This document shows, in pieces, positions 53,873-62,370 of a DNA stretch of 64,000 nt. The DNA is from Nocardioides sp. GTDB lineage: Bacteria; Actinomycetota; Actinomycetes; Propionibacteriales; Nocardioidaceae. The position numbers were made by a program, and so were the translations under genes. The stretch is from the NCBI GenBank assembly GCA_037045645.1, contig JBAOIH010000001.1, positions 248,001-312,000 on the forward strand, written 5' to 3'. The first letter of the stretch is position 1. Every line of letters begins with the position of its first letter. Under the pieces are notes generated by a model. The model searched no databases. It was given only the letters and a program-made list of their open reading frames with translations, and had not been told where the DNA came from.

Positions 53873-55530
53873 CGCCTCGCAAGACCACGGAGTCCAATGC
53901 CTCCGAGTCCAAGACCGTGACCGTTCCCACCACCGCCAAGGGGTGGGTCTCCTTCGTGGGCAGTGGCCCCGGGGACCCCGGTCTGCTCACCGTGCGCGCT
54001 GTCGAACTGCTGCGCCAGGCCGCGGTCGTGATCACCGAGACACCCGATCACGAGGGCCTCGTACGCTCGCTGCTCCTCGACGGCGACGAGCCGGCCTTCG
54101 TCGACGGGGGCTTCGGTGAGGACGGTCAGCCGCTGACGCACGCCGCGCGCGCCAAGGTCGTGGTGCGTGAGGCCAAGAAGGGTGTGGCAGTCGTACGCCT
54201 GATGGCCGGTGACCCCTTCGTGTTCGCCTCGGCGCCGGAGGAGGCGCAGGCCTGCGCCAAGGCCGGGATCGGCTTCGAGATCGTGCCGGGCGTCTCGTCG
54301 ATGAGTGCCGTGCCCGCGTACGCCGGTGTGCCCCTGACGGCGAAGAACGCCCGCGAGATCGCGGTCGTGACCTGCACCGACAAGGTGGACTGGTCGCGCT
54401 ACACCCACGCCTGCACGCTGGTCCTGCTCTCCGGCTTGGGCACACTGGCGGCCAGCGCCAAGGACCTGATCGCGGCCGGCCGCGCCGCGGACACCCCGGT
54501 TGCCGTGACGTCTGTCGGCACGTCGGCCGAACAGCGTACGGTCGTCGGCACCTTGGAGACCATCGCCGCAGAGGTCCGGGCTGCGCGCCTGGAGCCGCCT
54601 GCCGTGATCGTGGTCGGCGAGGTCGTGGAGCACCGTGAGGTGCTGTCGTGGTTCGAGACCAAGCCGCTCTTCGGCTGGCGCGTGTTGGTGCCGCGTACCA
54701 AGGAACAGGCCGGCGTGGTCTCGGCTCGGCTGCGCGGCTATGGCGCGGTGCCGGAGGAGGTCCCCACGATCTCGGTCGAGCCGCCGCGCAACCCCGTACA
54801 GATGGACAAGGCCGTGCGCGGTCTGGTCGAGGGCCGCTATGAGTGGATCGCGTTCACCTCGGTCAACGCCGTCAAGGCGGTGCGCGAGAAGTTCGAGGAG
54901 TATGGCCTGGACGCCCGCGCGTTCTCCGGCCTCAAGCTCGCCGCGGTCGGTGACAAGACCGCCGAGGCGATCGCGGCCTGGGGCCTGCGCGCCGACCTGA
55001 TGCCGACCGGTGAACAGAGTGCCGCCGGCCTGCTTGAGGTGTGGCCCGAATACGACGAGGTGCTCGACCCGATCAACCGCGTCTTCTTGCCCCGCGCCGA
55101 TATCGCCACCGAGAACCTGGTGGCCGGTCTGATCGACCTCGGCTGGGAATGCGACGACGTGACCGCCTACCGGACCGTACGCGCGGCGCCCCCGGCGCCC
55201 GAGATCCGCGACTCGATCAAGACGGGCAAGTTCGACGCGGTCGTCTTCACGTCGTCGTCGACCGTACGCAACCTGGTCGGCATCGCGGGCAAGCCGCACG
55301 CCACCACGATCATCGCCGCCATCGGCCCCCAGACCGCCAAGACGGTCGAGGAGCACGGGTTGCGCGTGGACGTGCTGGCTCCGACGCCCAACGTAGACGT
55401 GCTCGTGGACGCGCTCGCCGATTTCGGCGCGGCCCGTCGCGCTGCGTTGGTCGAGCAGGGTCAGCCGGTCACCAAGCCGTCGGATCGCAAGCCGTCGGGT
55501 CGTCGTCGAGCGTCGGCGAAGAATGCCTGA
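53869..55530 (+). CDS. hemD: Fused uroporphyrinogen-III C-methyltransferase / synthase
   Basis: Residues ~25-265 are a SUMT (CobA-type) methyltransferase: GWVSFVGSGPGDPGLLTVRAVELL, RLMAGDPFVF and VPGVSSMSAVPAYAGVPLT. Residues ~270-535 are uroporphyrinogen-III synthase (HEM4): WRVLVPRTKEQAGVVSARLRGYGAVPEEVPTISVEPP, WIAFTSVNAV and VVFTSSSTVRNLVG. The fusion is common in actinobacteria and feeds both heme and siroheme/cobalamin branches. The first 24 and the last ~30 residues are polar and disordered. 553 residues; it overlaps hemB by 8 nt. Confidence 0.92.
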   Translation: MTPRKTTESNASESKTVTVPTTAKGWVSFVGSGPGDPGLLTVRAVELLRQAAVVITETPDHEGLVRSLLLDGDEPAFVDGGFGEDGQPLTHAARAKVVVREAKKGVAVVRLMAGDPFVFASAPEEAQACAKAGIGFEIVPGVSSMSAVPAYAGVPLTAKNAREIAVVTCTDKVDWSRYTHACTLVLLSGLGTLAASAKDLIAAGRAADTPVAVTSVGTSAEQRTVVGTLETIAAEVRAARLEPPAVIVVGEVVEHREVLSWFETKPLFGWRVLVPRTKEQAGVVSARLRGYGAVPEEVPTISVEPPRNPVQMDKAVRGLVEGRYEWIAFTSVNAVKAVREKFEEYGLDARAFSGLKLAAVGDKTAEAIAAWGLRADLMPTGEQSAAGLLEVWPEYDEVLDPINRVFLPRADIATENLVAGLIDLGWECDDVTAYRTVRAAPPAPEIRDSIKTGKFDAVVFTSSSTVRNLVGIAGKPHATTIIAAIGPQTAKTVEEHGLRVDVLAPTPNVDVLVDALADFGAARRAALVEQGQPVTKPSDRKPSGRRRASAKNA

Positions 55531-56533
55531 CTCCTCGCTCGTTCCTGAGCAGCCGCACCTGGTCAGGCCACTCGTGCGGCCACGTCGGCTGCGGCGTACG
55601 CCCGGCTTGCGTCGGCTCGTCGCCGAGACATCGGTGCAACCGCGTCAATTGGTGTTGCCGCTGTTCATCCGCGAAGGGCTCAGCGAGCCGCGACCGATCT
55701 CGTCGATGCCGGGCGTCGTGCAGCACACGCGTGACTCGTTGCTGCGCGCATGCTCCGAGGCTGCCTCCTTGGGTCTGGGCGGCGTGATGCTCTTCGGAGT
55801 GCCGTCGACAAAAGATGCGACCGGCTCCGGCGCGATCGATCCCGGCGGCGTACTCAATCTCGCGATCACCGACGTCGTCGCCGAGGTCGGCGATGCGCTG
55901 ACCGTGATGTCCGACCTGTGTCTTGACGAGTTCACCGATCACGGCCACTGCGGCGTCCTCACCGCCGACGGGCGGGTCGACAACGACCGTACGCTCGAGG
56001 TCTACGCCCAGATGGCGCTCGCGCAGGCCGATGCGGGCGTCGATCTGGTCGGGCCGAGCGGGATGATGGACGGCCAGGTCCGGGTGATCAGGGATGCGCT
56101 GGACGCGTCCGAGCACACCGAGGTCGGGATCTTGGCCTATTCGGCCAAGTACGCCTCGGCGTTCTACGGGCCGTTCCGTGAGGCTGTGGACTCCTCGCTG
56201 GACGGCGACCGTCGGACCTATCAGCAGGATCCCGCGAACGCCGTCGAGGGCGTACGCGAGGCGTTGCTCGACATCTCCGAAGGCGCCGACATCGTGATGG
56301 TCAAGCCCGCACTGGCCTACCTCGACGTGATCCGCCGGGTGCGCGATGCGGTCGACGTGCCGGTCGCGGCGTACAACATCTCCGGTGAGTACTCGATGGT
56401 CGAAGCAGCCGCCGCTCGTGGGTGGATCGACCGCGAGGCGGTGATCGTGGAGACGCTGACCTCGATCGGCCGCGCTGGTGCGGACGTGATCTTGACGTAC
56501 TGGGCCGCGGAGGCGGCCACCCTCCTGCGCTGA
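55523..56533 (+). CDS. hemB: Porphobilinogen synthase (ALA dehydratase)
   Basis: HemB condenses two 5-aminolevulinates. Signatures are RQLVLPLFIREGL, VMSDLCLDEFTDHGHCGVL (metal site region), LAYSAKYASAFYGPFREA and DIVMVKPALAYLDVIRRV, with the two Schiff-base lysines. Met-Gly-type C-terminus WAAEAATLLR ends at TGA 56531-56533, which is also the first T of repeat array D. 336 residues. Confidence 0.96.
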   Translation: MPDSSLVPEQPHLVRPLVRPRRLRRTPGLRRLVAETSVQPRQLVLPLFIREGLSEPRPISSMPGVVQHTRDSLLRACSEAASLGLGGVMLFGVPSTKDATGSGAIDPGGVLNLAITDVVAEVGDALTVMSDLCLDEFTDHGHCGVLTADGRVDNDRTLEVYAQMALAQADAGVDLVGPSGMMDGQVRVIRDALDASEHTEVGILAYSAKYASAFYGPFREAVDSSLDGDRRTYQQDPANAVEGVREALLDISEGADIVMVKPALAYLDVIRRVRDAVDVPVAAYNISGEYSMVEAAAARGWIDREAVIVETLTSIGRAGADVILTYWAAEAATLLR

Positions 56534-56613
56534 CCTGTCGCGTCTGCTCCGAGCGAGGGCGCTGACCTGTCGCGTCTGCTCCGGGCGGGGGCGCTGACCT
56601 GTCGCGTCTGCTC
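56532..56613 (+). repeat. 32-bp-period repeat array D, 3 copies
   Basis: Core copies start at 56532, 56564 and 56596. The first copy begins in the TGA stop of hemB, and the last overlaps the stop codon of the convergent AbiEi-like gene by two bases. The array is therefore the whole intergenic region. Confidence 0.92.
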
Positions 56614-57580
56614 AGCTCGCGCGTCGATCTCGCTCTCGCGCTTGGCAGAACACCGACATGATGGCCGACTCGACACGAGCGTTGTGACCGTAGATGTCGT
56701 GTGGCCACAACTCCTCGATGACCCAGCCTTTTGCCTCGCGGAGCCATTTCAGGCGGTTGGCGTCGGCCGCGACTTTCGCATCGCCGGTATGCCAGGCCCT
56801 GCTCTGCACCTCGATGCCGGCCAGGCGTTCTTCATTGGCAACGTCGATGAAGGCCTCGCGATGACCGTGCACAACGTGAACTTGGAGTTCGGGAGGTGGC
56901 ACGTCCGTCATGTGCAGCCACCGCCAACGTACGACCGACTCGCCGCCCGACATCGAGCGCCCATCAGTGTGAGCCGCCACCCGCCGCAAAGTCGTGACCC
57001 AGCGCATGCCAGCGAATCTCGGCACCTCAGCCACGAGTTCCTCGACGCTGAAAGTGCCGAGGCGATGCAACGCGTCGAGCGCGGAGATTGCCGCCTCGGG
57101 CCATCGTTGGCGCCCGAGGTCGAGTGCCGTACGCAGGGGCGTCGTGACGCGCAGCCCGTGCATCTGCGTGATGTCCTCGTCCTGAAAAGTCCGTTCACCG
57201 CTGTCTGCCAGGCTTGCGCGCAATCGCCTCCCGGACGCGGCAGGCAGATACATCGTGACTGGCATCGCTTCAAGATGCTCGTTCGGCAGCAGGAGCATGT
57301 TGGCTCCTTGGAGCCATCCCGCATGCCGATCGACGATCACGGCATCGGCCGGCGCCACCAGTTTGAGGCATTCGGCCCTCGTACGCGTGTCATCTGGGGC
57401 TTGCGCTGCGATATAGCAGCCTTTAATCGGATGACGCAGCAGTCCCTCGTCGACGAGTCGCTTCAACCACCTCCGGGGGACCCCCGCGGACCTCGCCATG
57501 CTGACCGTGAACGGAGCATCGAGGGCCAGCGGGAAGTCGTCGTCAAGATGCGGCAGCAGGGTCCATGCGTTCAGTGTCAT
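56612..57580 (-). CDS. AbiEi-type antitoxin-like regulator with DUF559-like C-terminal domain
   Basis: The N-terminal ~60 residues (PFTVSMARSAGVPRRWLKRLVDEGLLRHPIKGCYI) are the winged helix of type IV antitoxin AbiEi_4 family members. A middle part has VTTPLRTALDLGRQRWPEAAISALDALHR. The C-terminal part has DVANEERLAGIEVQSRAWHTGDAKVAADANRLKWLREAKGWVIEELW, suggestive of a PD-(D/E)xK nuclease core as in DUF559. No AbiEii toxin gene adjoins. ATG 57580 is the start; upstream sequence belongs to the repeat array. 322 residues, lower in GC than its neighbours, and flanked by oppositely oriented arrays. Confidence 0.6.
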   Translation of the reverse strand: MTLNAWTLLPHLDDDFPLALDAPFTVSMARSAGVPRRWLKRLVDEGLLRHPIKGCYIAAQAPDDTRTRAECLKLVAPADAVIVDRHAGWLQGANMLLLPNEHLEAMPVTMYLPAASGRRLRASLADSGERTFQDEDITQMHGLRVTTPLRTALDLGRQRWPEAAISALDALHRLGTFSVEELVAEVPRFAGMRWVTTLRRVAAHTDGRSMSGGESVVRWRWLHMTDVPPPELQVHVVHGHREAFIDVANEERLAGIEVQSRAWHTGDAKVAADANRLKWLREAKGWVIEELWPHDIYGHNARVESAIMSVFCQARERDRRAS

Positions 57581-57642
57581 CCCATACTCATGGCCGCCAT
57601 GCGCGAAGTCATGCCCACGAGTTGAGTGCCTGTGGATAACTC

Positions 57643-57724
57643 GAGCAGACGCGACAGGTCGGCACCCGCGCGCGGAGCAGACGCGACAGGTCGGCACCCG
57701 CGCGCGGAGCAGATGCGACAGGTC
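57643..57724 (-). repeat. 32-bp-period repeat array E, 3 copies, minus orientation
   Basis: The reverse-complement core GAGCAGACGCGACAGGTC lies at 57643-57660, 57675-57692 and 57707-57724 (the last with one change). Read along the minus strand, the array begins in the TGA stop of the lytic transglycosylase (57725-57723), exactly as array D begins in the hemB stop. Confidence 0.92.
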
Positions 57725-58940
57725 AGTGGGTGTAGGCGTACACGCACTGATCGAACGCGTCGTTGCTGTCGAGCAGGTTGTCGACCTTGCCCTCGGCCAG
57801 GCACTTCGCGGTCGCTTCGACGAGGGTCAGCACACCGGTCACGATCGTCGGGACGCTGGTCACGGTGGGCACCACCGTGGGGATCACGGTCGGCACCGAC
57901 GTCGGCAGCTTGGTGGGCAACTTGGTGGGGGGAGTGCTGGGCACGTGCGTCGGCGGGGGGCTGGGCGGCGTGCTCGGTGCGCTGGTCGTCGGCGCGGTCG
58001 GAGGCGCGCTGGTCGGCCCGCTGGTCGGCCCGGTGGTCGGACCGGTGCTCGTCGTCCCCGTGGGCGTCGACGAAGTCCGTTTGATCCGCTTGCCCGTGCT
58101 CGTGATCTCGTACGGCCGGGGCGCCGCGAACGGCGCGGCATCGCCTGCCGCGACCACTCCGGTCGGCAGCGACTCGAAGTCGCCGGACTGATAGGAGTGC
58201 ATGATCGAGAGGACCAGATCGACGTACGACTCGCTGTGGTTGTAGCGCAGGACCGCGCCGCGCAGGCCGCTGGGCGACGACAGATCCGTCTTGCCCGAAC
58301 ACAGGTAGACGGCCGTCGACAGCGCCGCATCGTCGATGTCCTGCGGGTCTCGGGTGCCGTCCTCGTCCGCGTCGACGCCGACCACCTGCCAGGTCGTCGG
58401 GATGAACTGCATCGGCCCGACCGCCCGGTCGTACGTCGTGTCGTTGTCGAGTTCGCCCCCGTCGGTGTCGCGGATGACGCGGGTCTTGTTCTTGCCGTTG
58501 AGTGCGATGCCATAGATCCCGGGTACGACCCGCCCGTCCTGGCCCAGCGTACTGCCGCCGTAGCGACCGTGGTCGGACTCAACCCGCCCGATCGCGGCGA
58601 TCAACTGCCAGGGCAGGTTGCACGCCGGCGCTGCGGCGTTGATGACCGTCTCGGCGCGTTGGTACGCCCGCAGCGCAGCGCTCGGGATGCCGCTGGCGGA
58701 CGCTGTGGCGACGGCCTCGTCGGCCTCCGCGCGCGAGATGCCGGGCGTACGAGAAACGCTGGCTGGCGCCTGCACCGCGACAGCGGGCACAGCCCCGCCG
58801 CCTGGCAACGGTCGGGGCTTGTCGGCGCTCGTGGCGGTGCCTCCCGATCCGACGGCGAGCAGGCCCGCAGCCACCAGGACCGATGTGGCCGTGAGCGGCA
58901 CCAGGGTCAGGGTCTTCTTTGATGGCTGCAAGCGCGACAT
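57723..58940 (-). CDS. Secreted lytic murein transglycosylase (SLT_2 type)
   Basis: A membrane-type signal (LTLVPLTATSVLVAAGLLAVG) leads to a transglycosylase domain: LPWQLIAAIGRVESDHGRYGG with catalytic Glu, then YDRAVGPMQFIPTTWQVVGVDADEDGTRDPQDIDDAALSTAVYLC and LRGAVLRYNHSESYVDLVLSI. After it comes a ~90-residue Thr/Pro/Ser/Val-rich stalk and a C-terminal 40-residue module with two Cys. It cuts peptidoglycan glycan strands outside the cell. The stalk may span the wall. 405 residues. The region 58941-59061 is a divergent promoter with hemL. Confidence 0.85.
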   Translation of the reverse strand: MSRLQPSKKTLTLVPLTATSVLVAAGLLAVGSGGTATSADKPRPLPGGGAVPAVAVQAPASVSRTPGISRAEADEAVATASASGIPSAALRAYQRAETVINAAAPACNLPWQLIAAIGRVESDHGRYGGSTLGQDGRVVPGIYGIALNGKNKTRVIRDTDGGELDNDTTYDRAVGPMQFIPTTWQVVGVDADEDGTRDPQDIDDAALSTAVYLCSGKTDLSSPSGLRGAVLRYNHSESYVDLVLSIMHSYQSGDFESLPTGVVAAGDAAPFAAPRPYEITSTGKRIKRTSSTPTGTTSTGPTTGPTSGPTSAPPTAPTTSAPSTPPSPPPTHVPSTPPTKLPTKLPTSVPTVIPTVVPTVTSVPTIVTGVLTLVEATAKCLAEGKVDNLLDSNDAFDQCVYAYTH

Positions 58941-59061
58941 GACTGGACTCCGTTCCGGGCCGAGCTCCCTCCGGCTCGGTCATGAAGGCTCAACGCGCCA
59001 CTCACGTCGGGGGTTATGGCCCGGGCTACGACGGATTAGGTCGCTCGGTCACAATGAGTCG

Positions 59062-60381
59062 GTGACCAATACTGATGTGCCCGCCTCGGCCGGCCTGATG
59101 GAGCGGGCTCGCACGGTGACCCCCGGAGGGGTCAACAGTCCTGTGCGCTCTTTCGCCAGCGTCGGCGGCACGCCTCGCTTCATCGCGAGCGCGAAGGGCG
59201 CCTACCTCACCGACGTCGACGGCTTCGAGTATGTCGACCTGGTCTGCTCCTGGGGGCCGATGCTGCTCGGGCACGCGCACCCCTACGTCGAGGCCGCCGT
59301 GGTGGCTGCCGTGGCGCGCGGGACGTCGTACGGCACTCCCACCGAGCCCGAGGTGCTGCTGGCCGAGGAGATCGTGCGACGTACGCCGGTCGACAAGGTC
59401 CGCTTCGTCTCCTCCGGCACCGAAGCCACCATGTCCGCGATCCGGCTCGCGCGCGGTTTCACCGGTCGCGACCTGGTCGTGAAGTTCGCCGGTTGCTACC
59501 ACGGCCACGTCGACTCGCTGCTCGCCTCGGCCGGCTCCGGCCTGGCGACGCTGAGCGTGCCGGGCACTCCGGGCGTCAGTGCGGCAGCGGCTGCCGAGAC
59601 GATCGTGCTGCCCTACAACGATTTCGATGCGGTCGCGGCTGCGTTCGAGGCGTACGGAGACCGCATCGCGTGCGTGATCACCGAGGCCACCCCCGGCAAT
59701 ATGGGTGTCGTCCCGCCCGCCGCGGGTTTCAACGGGTTCCTGGCTCGGATCTGTACGGCCAACGGCGCGCTGTTCATCTCTGACGAGGTGATGACCGGCT
59801 TCCGCGCCACCCCGATGGGCGGCTTCGGGCTCGACGGCGCGCACGAGGGCTGGGTGCCCGACCTGATGACCTTCGGCAAGGTGATGGGCGGCGGGTTCCC
59901 GGCGGCGGCATTCGGTGGCCGCGCCGACGTGATGGGCATGCTGGCGCCCGAGGGTCCGGTCTATCAGGCCGGGACCCTGAGCGGGAACCCGGTCGCCACC
60001 ACGGCCGGCCTCACCACGCTGCAACTCGCCACGGACGAGGTGTACGACACCCTCAACCGCGCCGCCGACACGATCACGTCCGAGGTCGGCGCGGCGTTGT
60101 CCGCGGTCGGCGTACCTCACCGGATCCAGCGGGCGGGCACGATGTTCTCGGTGTTCTTCACCGACACGGACGTACGCGACTTCGCCGGTGCACAGGCCCA
60201 GCATGTCGCGGCGTTCACCGCGTTCTTCCACGCGATGCTCGACGGCGGCGTCTATCTGCCCCCCTCGGCCTTCGAATCGTGGTTCGTGTCCGCCGCCCAC
60301 GATGATGAGGCTCTGGAGCGCATCGTCGCGGCCTTGCCGGCTGCTGCGCGGGCCGCGGCCGGCGTCGAAAGGGATTCATGA
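59062..60381 (+). CDS. hemL: Glutamate-1-semialdehyde 2,1-aminomutase
   Basis: HemL converts the HemA product to 5-aminolevulinate. The PLP aminotransferase signatures are PGGVNSPVRSFASVGGTPRFI, VSSGTEATMSAIRLARG, GCYHGHVDSLL, LFISDEVMTGFR and the PLP lysine in LMTFGKVMGGGFPAAAFGG. GTG 59062 is the start. 439 residues, normal. It overlaps the phosphoglycerate mutase-like gene by ATGA. It closes the heme gene set of the window. Confidence 0.95.
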   Translation: MTNTDVPASAGLMERARTVTPGGVNSPVRSFASVGGTPRFIASAKGAYLTDVDGFEYVDLVCSWGPMLLGHAHPYVEAAVVAAVARGTSYGTPTEPEVLLAEEIVRRTPVDKVRFVSSGTEATMSAIRLARGFTGRDLVVKFAGCYHGHVDSLLASAGSGLATLSVPGTPGVSAAAAAETIVLPYNDFDAVAAAFEAYGDRIACVITEATPGNMGVVPPAAGFNGFLARICTANGALFISDEVMTGFRATPMGGFGLDGAHEGWVPDLMTFGKVMGGGFPAAAFGGRADVMGMLAPEGPVYQAGTLSGNPVATTAGLTTLQLATDEVYDTLNRAADTITSEVGAALSAVGVPHRIQRAGTMFSVFFTDTDVRDFAGAQAQHVAAFTAFFHAMLDGGVYLPPSAFESWFVSAAHDDEALERIVAALPAAARAAAGVERDS

Positions 60382-61052
60382 GCGACAAGACCGTCGTACA
60401 CCTGTTGCGGCACGGCGAGGTGCACAACCCCGAGGGCGTGCTCTATGGCCGACGACCCGGTTTTCACCTGTCTGATCTCGGTCGACAGATGGCGCAACGG
60501 GTCGCGGACATGATCGGCGATCGCGACATCGTGCACTTGCGTGTCTCGCCGTTGGAGCGCGCCCAAGAAACCGCTGCCCCGCTCGCGGCAGCTCGTGGTC
60601 TGACCCCGGTCCTTGACGACCGGGTGATCGAGTCGACCAACCACTTCGAGGGAGTGAACTTCGGCGGTGGCCCCAAGACGCTGCTCGACCCGAAGCTGTG
60701 GCGCTATCTCTACAACCCCTTCAAGCCGTCGTGGGGCGAGCCGTACAAGGAGATCGCCGCGCGAATGCGCGCCGCGGTGTTCGACGCGCGCGATGCCGCG
60801 CGTGGGCAGGAGGCCGTGGTGGTGTCTCACCAACTGCCCATCTGGGTGGCGCGCCTGTCGGCGGAGGGGCGCTCGTTCCTGCACGATCCACGCTCGCGCC
60901 AGTGCACGTTGTGTTCGCTGACGTCGCTGCACTTCGACGGCACCCGCCTGACCAAGGTGTCGTACTCCGAGCCGGCCGGCGACCTGATCCCCGTCGGTGA
61001 TCGCACAGCGCCGTTCTCGGCCGGTGGCGCGCCGGAGGAGAAGCGGCCCTGA
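60378..61052 (+). CDS. Histidine phosphatase (phosphoglycerate mutase-like)
   Basis: The catalytic RHG motif is VVHLLRHGEVHNPEGVLYGRRPGFHLSDLGRQMAQRV, with Arg in VSPLERAQETAAPLA and a second His in VVVSHQLPIWVARL. It corresponds to Rv0525 after hemL in mycobacteria. True glycolytic mutase function is unlikely; a small phosphate ester is more probable. 224 residues. Confidence 0.85.
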   Translation: MSDKTVVHLLRHGEVHNPEGVLYGRRPGFHLSDLGRQMAQRVADMIGDRDIVHLRVSPLERAQETAAPLAAARGLTPVLDDRVIESTNHFEGVNFGGGPKTLLDPKLWRYLYNPFKPSWGEPYKEIAARMRAAVFDARDAARGQEAVVVSHQLPIWVARLSAEGRSFLHDPRSRQCTLCSLTSLHFDGTRLTKVSYSEPAGDLIPVGDRTAPFSAGGAPEEKRP

Positions 61053-61054
61053 CC

Positions 61055-61612
61055 TTGAGAAAGACACTCCTCGCGCTGCTGCTGGCGGCGCTCACGTTGA
61101 CCGGCTGCACCGAGATCGAAGGCACTGGCGGCAAGGGCTATGTCACGTCGGACGGCCAACTCACCGTTGTCGCGGCCGACGATCGCGGCGAGCCGGTGAC
61201 CCTTTCCGGCGAGACCCTCGACGGGGAGCCGCTCGACATCGCCGACTTTCGCGGCAAGCCGGTGGTGGTCAATATCTGGTGGTCCGGCTGCGCGCCTTGC
61301 CGCACCGAAGCGCCGCTGCTGAAGACCGCGCAGTCCGAGCTGGGCGACACCGCAGCCTTCCTCGGACTCAACATCCGCGACTCGTCGCCGGAGAACGGCA
61401 AGGCCTTCGAGCGCTCGTTCGATATCGACTACCCCTCGCTCTATGCCCCCGACGGCAGCGGTCTGCTGGCGTTTCGAGGTGAGGTGCCCCCCAATCGCGT
61501 GCCCAGCACGATCGTGCTCGATGCCGAAGGTCGGGTCGCGGCCAAGATCATCGGGGAAGTACGCACCTCGCGCACCCTGATCGATGTCGTGGCGGACGTG
61601 GCGGCACCATGA
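61055..61612 (+). CDS. ResA-like thiol-disulfide lipoprotein
   Basis: TTG 61055 starts a lipoprotein signal (MRKTLLALLLAALTLTGC, Cys18), followed by a thioredoxin fold with the CxxC active site WWSGCAPCRTEAPLL and cis-Pro in RVPSTIVLD. It reduces apocytochrome c cysteines outside the cell for heme attachment. It overlaps ccdA by ATGA, and the order matches Rv0526-Rv0528. 185 residues. Confidence 0.9.
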   Translation: MRKTLLALLLAALTLTGCTEIEGTGGKGYVTSDGQLTVVAADDRGEPVTLSGETLDGEPLDIADFRGKPVVVNIWWSGCAPCRTEAPLLKTAQSELGDTAAFLGLNIRDSSPENGKAFERSFDIDYPSLYAPDGSGLLAFRGEVPPNRVPSTIVLDAEGRVAAKIIGEVRTSRTLIDVVADVAAP

Positions 61613-62370
61613 CCGACTGGGTGCAGAACACAGCGCTGTCCGGATCGTTGCTCCTGGCGGTCCCGGTCGCGTTGTTGGCGGGGTTGGTGTCGTTCTTCTC
61701 GCCCTGCGTGATCCCGTTGCTGCCCGGCTACCTGTCGTACGCCACCGGCATCTCCGGCGCCGACCTGGCGGAGGGCCGCGCCCAGTCGCGTCGGGGCCGG
61801 ATGCTGCTGGGCTCGCTGCTCTTCGTCCTTGGCTTCTCGGTCGTGTTCGTGATCCTCGGCACCGCGTCGGGTGCGCTGGGGGAGACGCTCGTACGCCACG
61901 AGCGGGCGTTCGCGATCGCCGCGGGTGCGCTCTCTATTGTGCTCGGACTGGCCTTTCTCGGCATGGTGCCAGCACTGCAACGCGAATGGCGCTTGCATCG
62001 CGTGCCGGCGGTCGGACTGGCCGCGGCGCCGGTGCTCGGCTTCCTCTTCGGCATCGGCTGGACGCCATGCATGGGACCGACCCTCGGCGTGATCGGGGCG
62101 CTGGCCTTCAACGAGGGCACCGCCGGTCGGGGTGCGTTCTTGTCGGCCTGTTATGCGCTCGGGCTCGGCATCCCGTTCATCGTGGCCGGGGTGGCGTACG
62201 AACGCATGCTCGGCGCGGTGCGGTTCGTACGCCGTCATCAGGCCTGGGTGACTCGGATCGGTGGCGCGATGATGATCCTGGTCGGGATCCTGCTCGTGAC
62301 CGGCTGGTGGGCCGAGGCGGTCACCTGGTTGCAGGTGCAGTTGGCGGACTATTGGCGGGTCGCGATATGA
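61609..62370 (+). CDS. ccdA: Cytochrome c biogenesis protein CcdA
   Basis: CcdA carries reducing power across the membrane to ResA. Six membrane segments are visible. The redox cysteines lie in VSFFSPCVIPLLPGYLSY and LFGIGWTPCMGPTLGVIGAL, each within a membrane segment, and PxxP motifs flank them. 253 residues. It overlaps the genes on both sides by ATGA. Confidence 0.93.
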   Translation: MTDWVQNTALSGSLLLAVPVALLAGLVSFFSPCVIPLLPGYLSYATGISGADLAEGRAQSRRGRMLLGSLLFVLGFSVVFVILGTASGALGETLVRHERAFAIAAGALSIVLGLAFLGMVPALQREWRLHRVPAVGLAAAPVLGFLFGIGWTPCMGPTLGVIGALAFNEGTAGRGAFLSACYALGLGIPFIVAGVAYERMLGAVRFVRRHQAWVTRIGGAMMILVGILLVTGWWAEAVTWLQVQLADYWRVAI

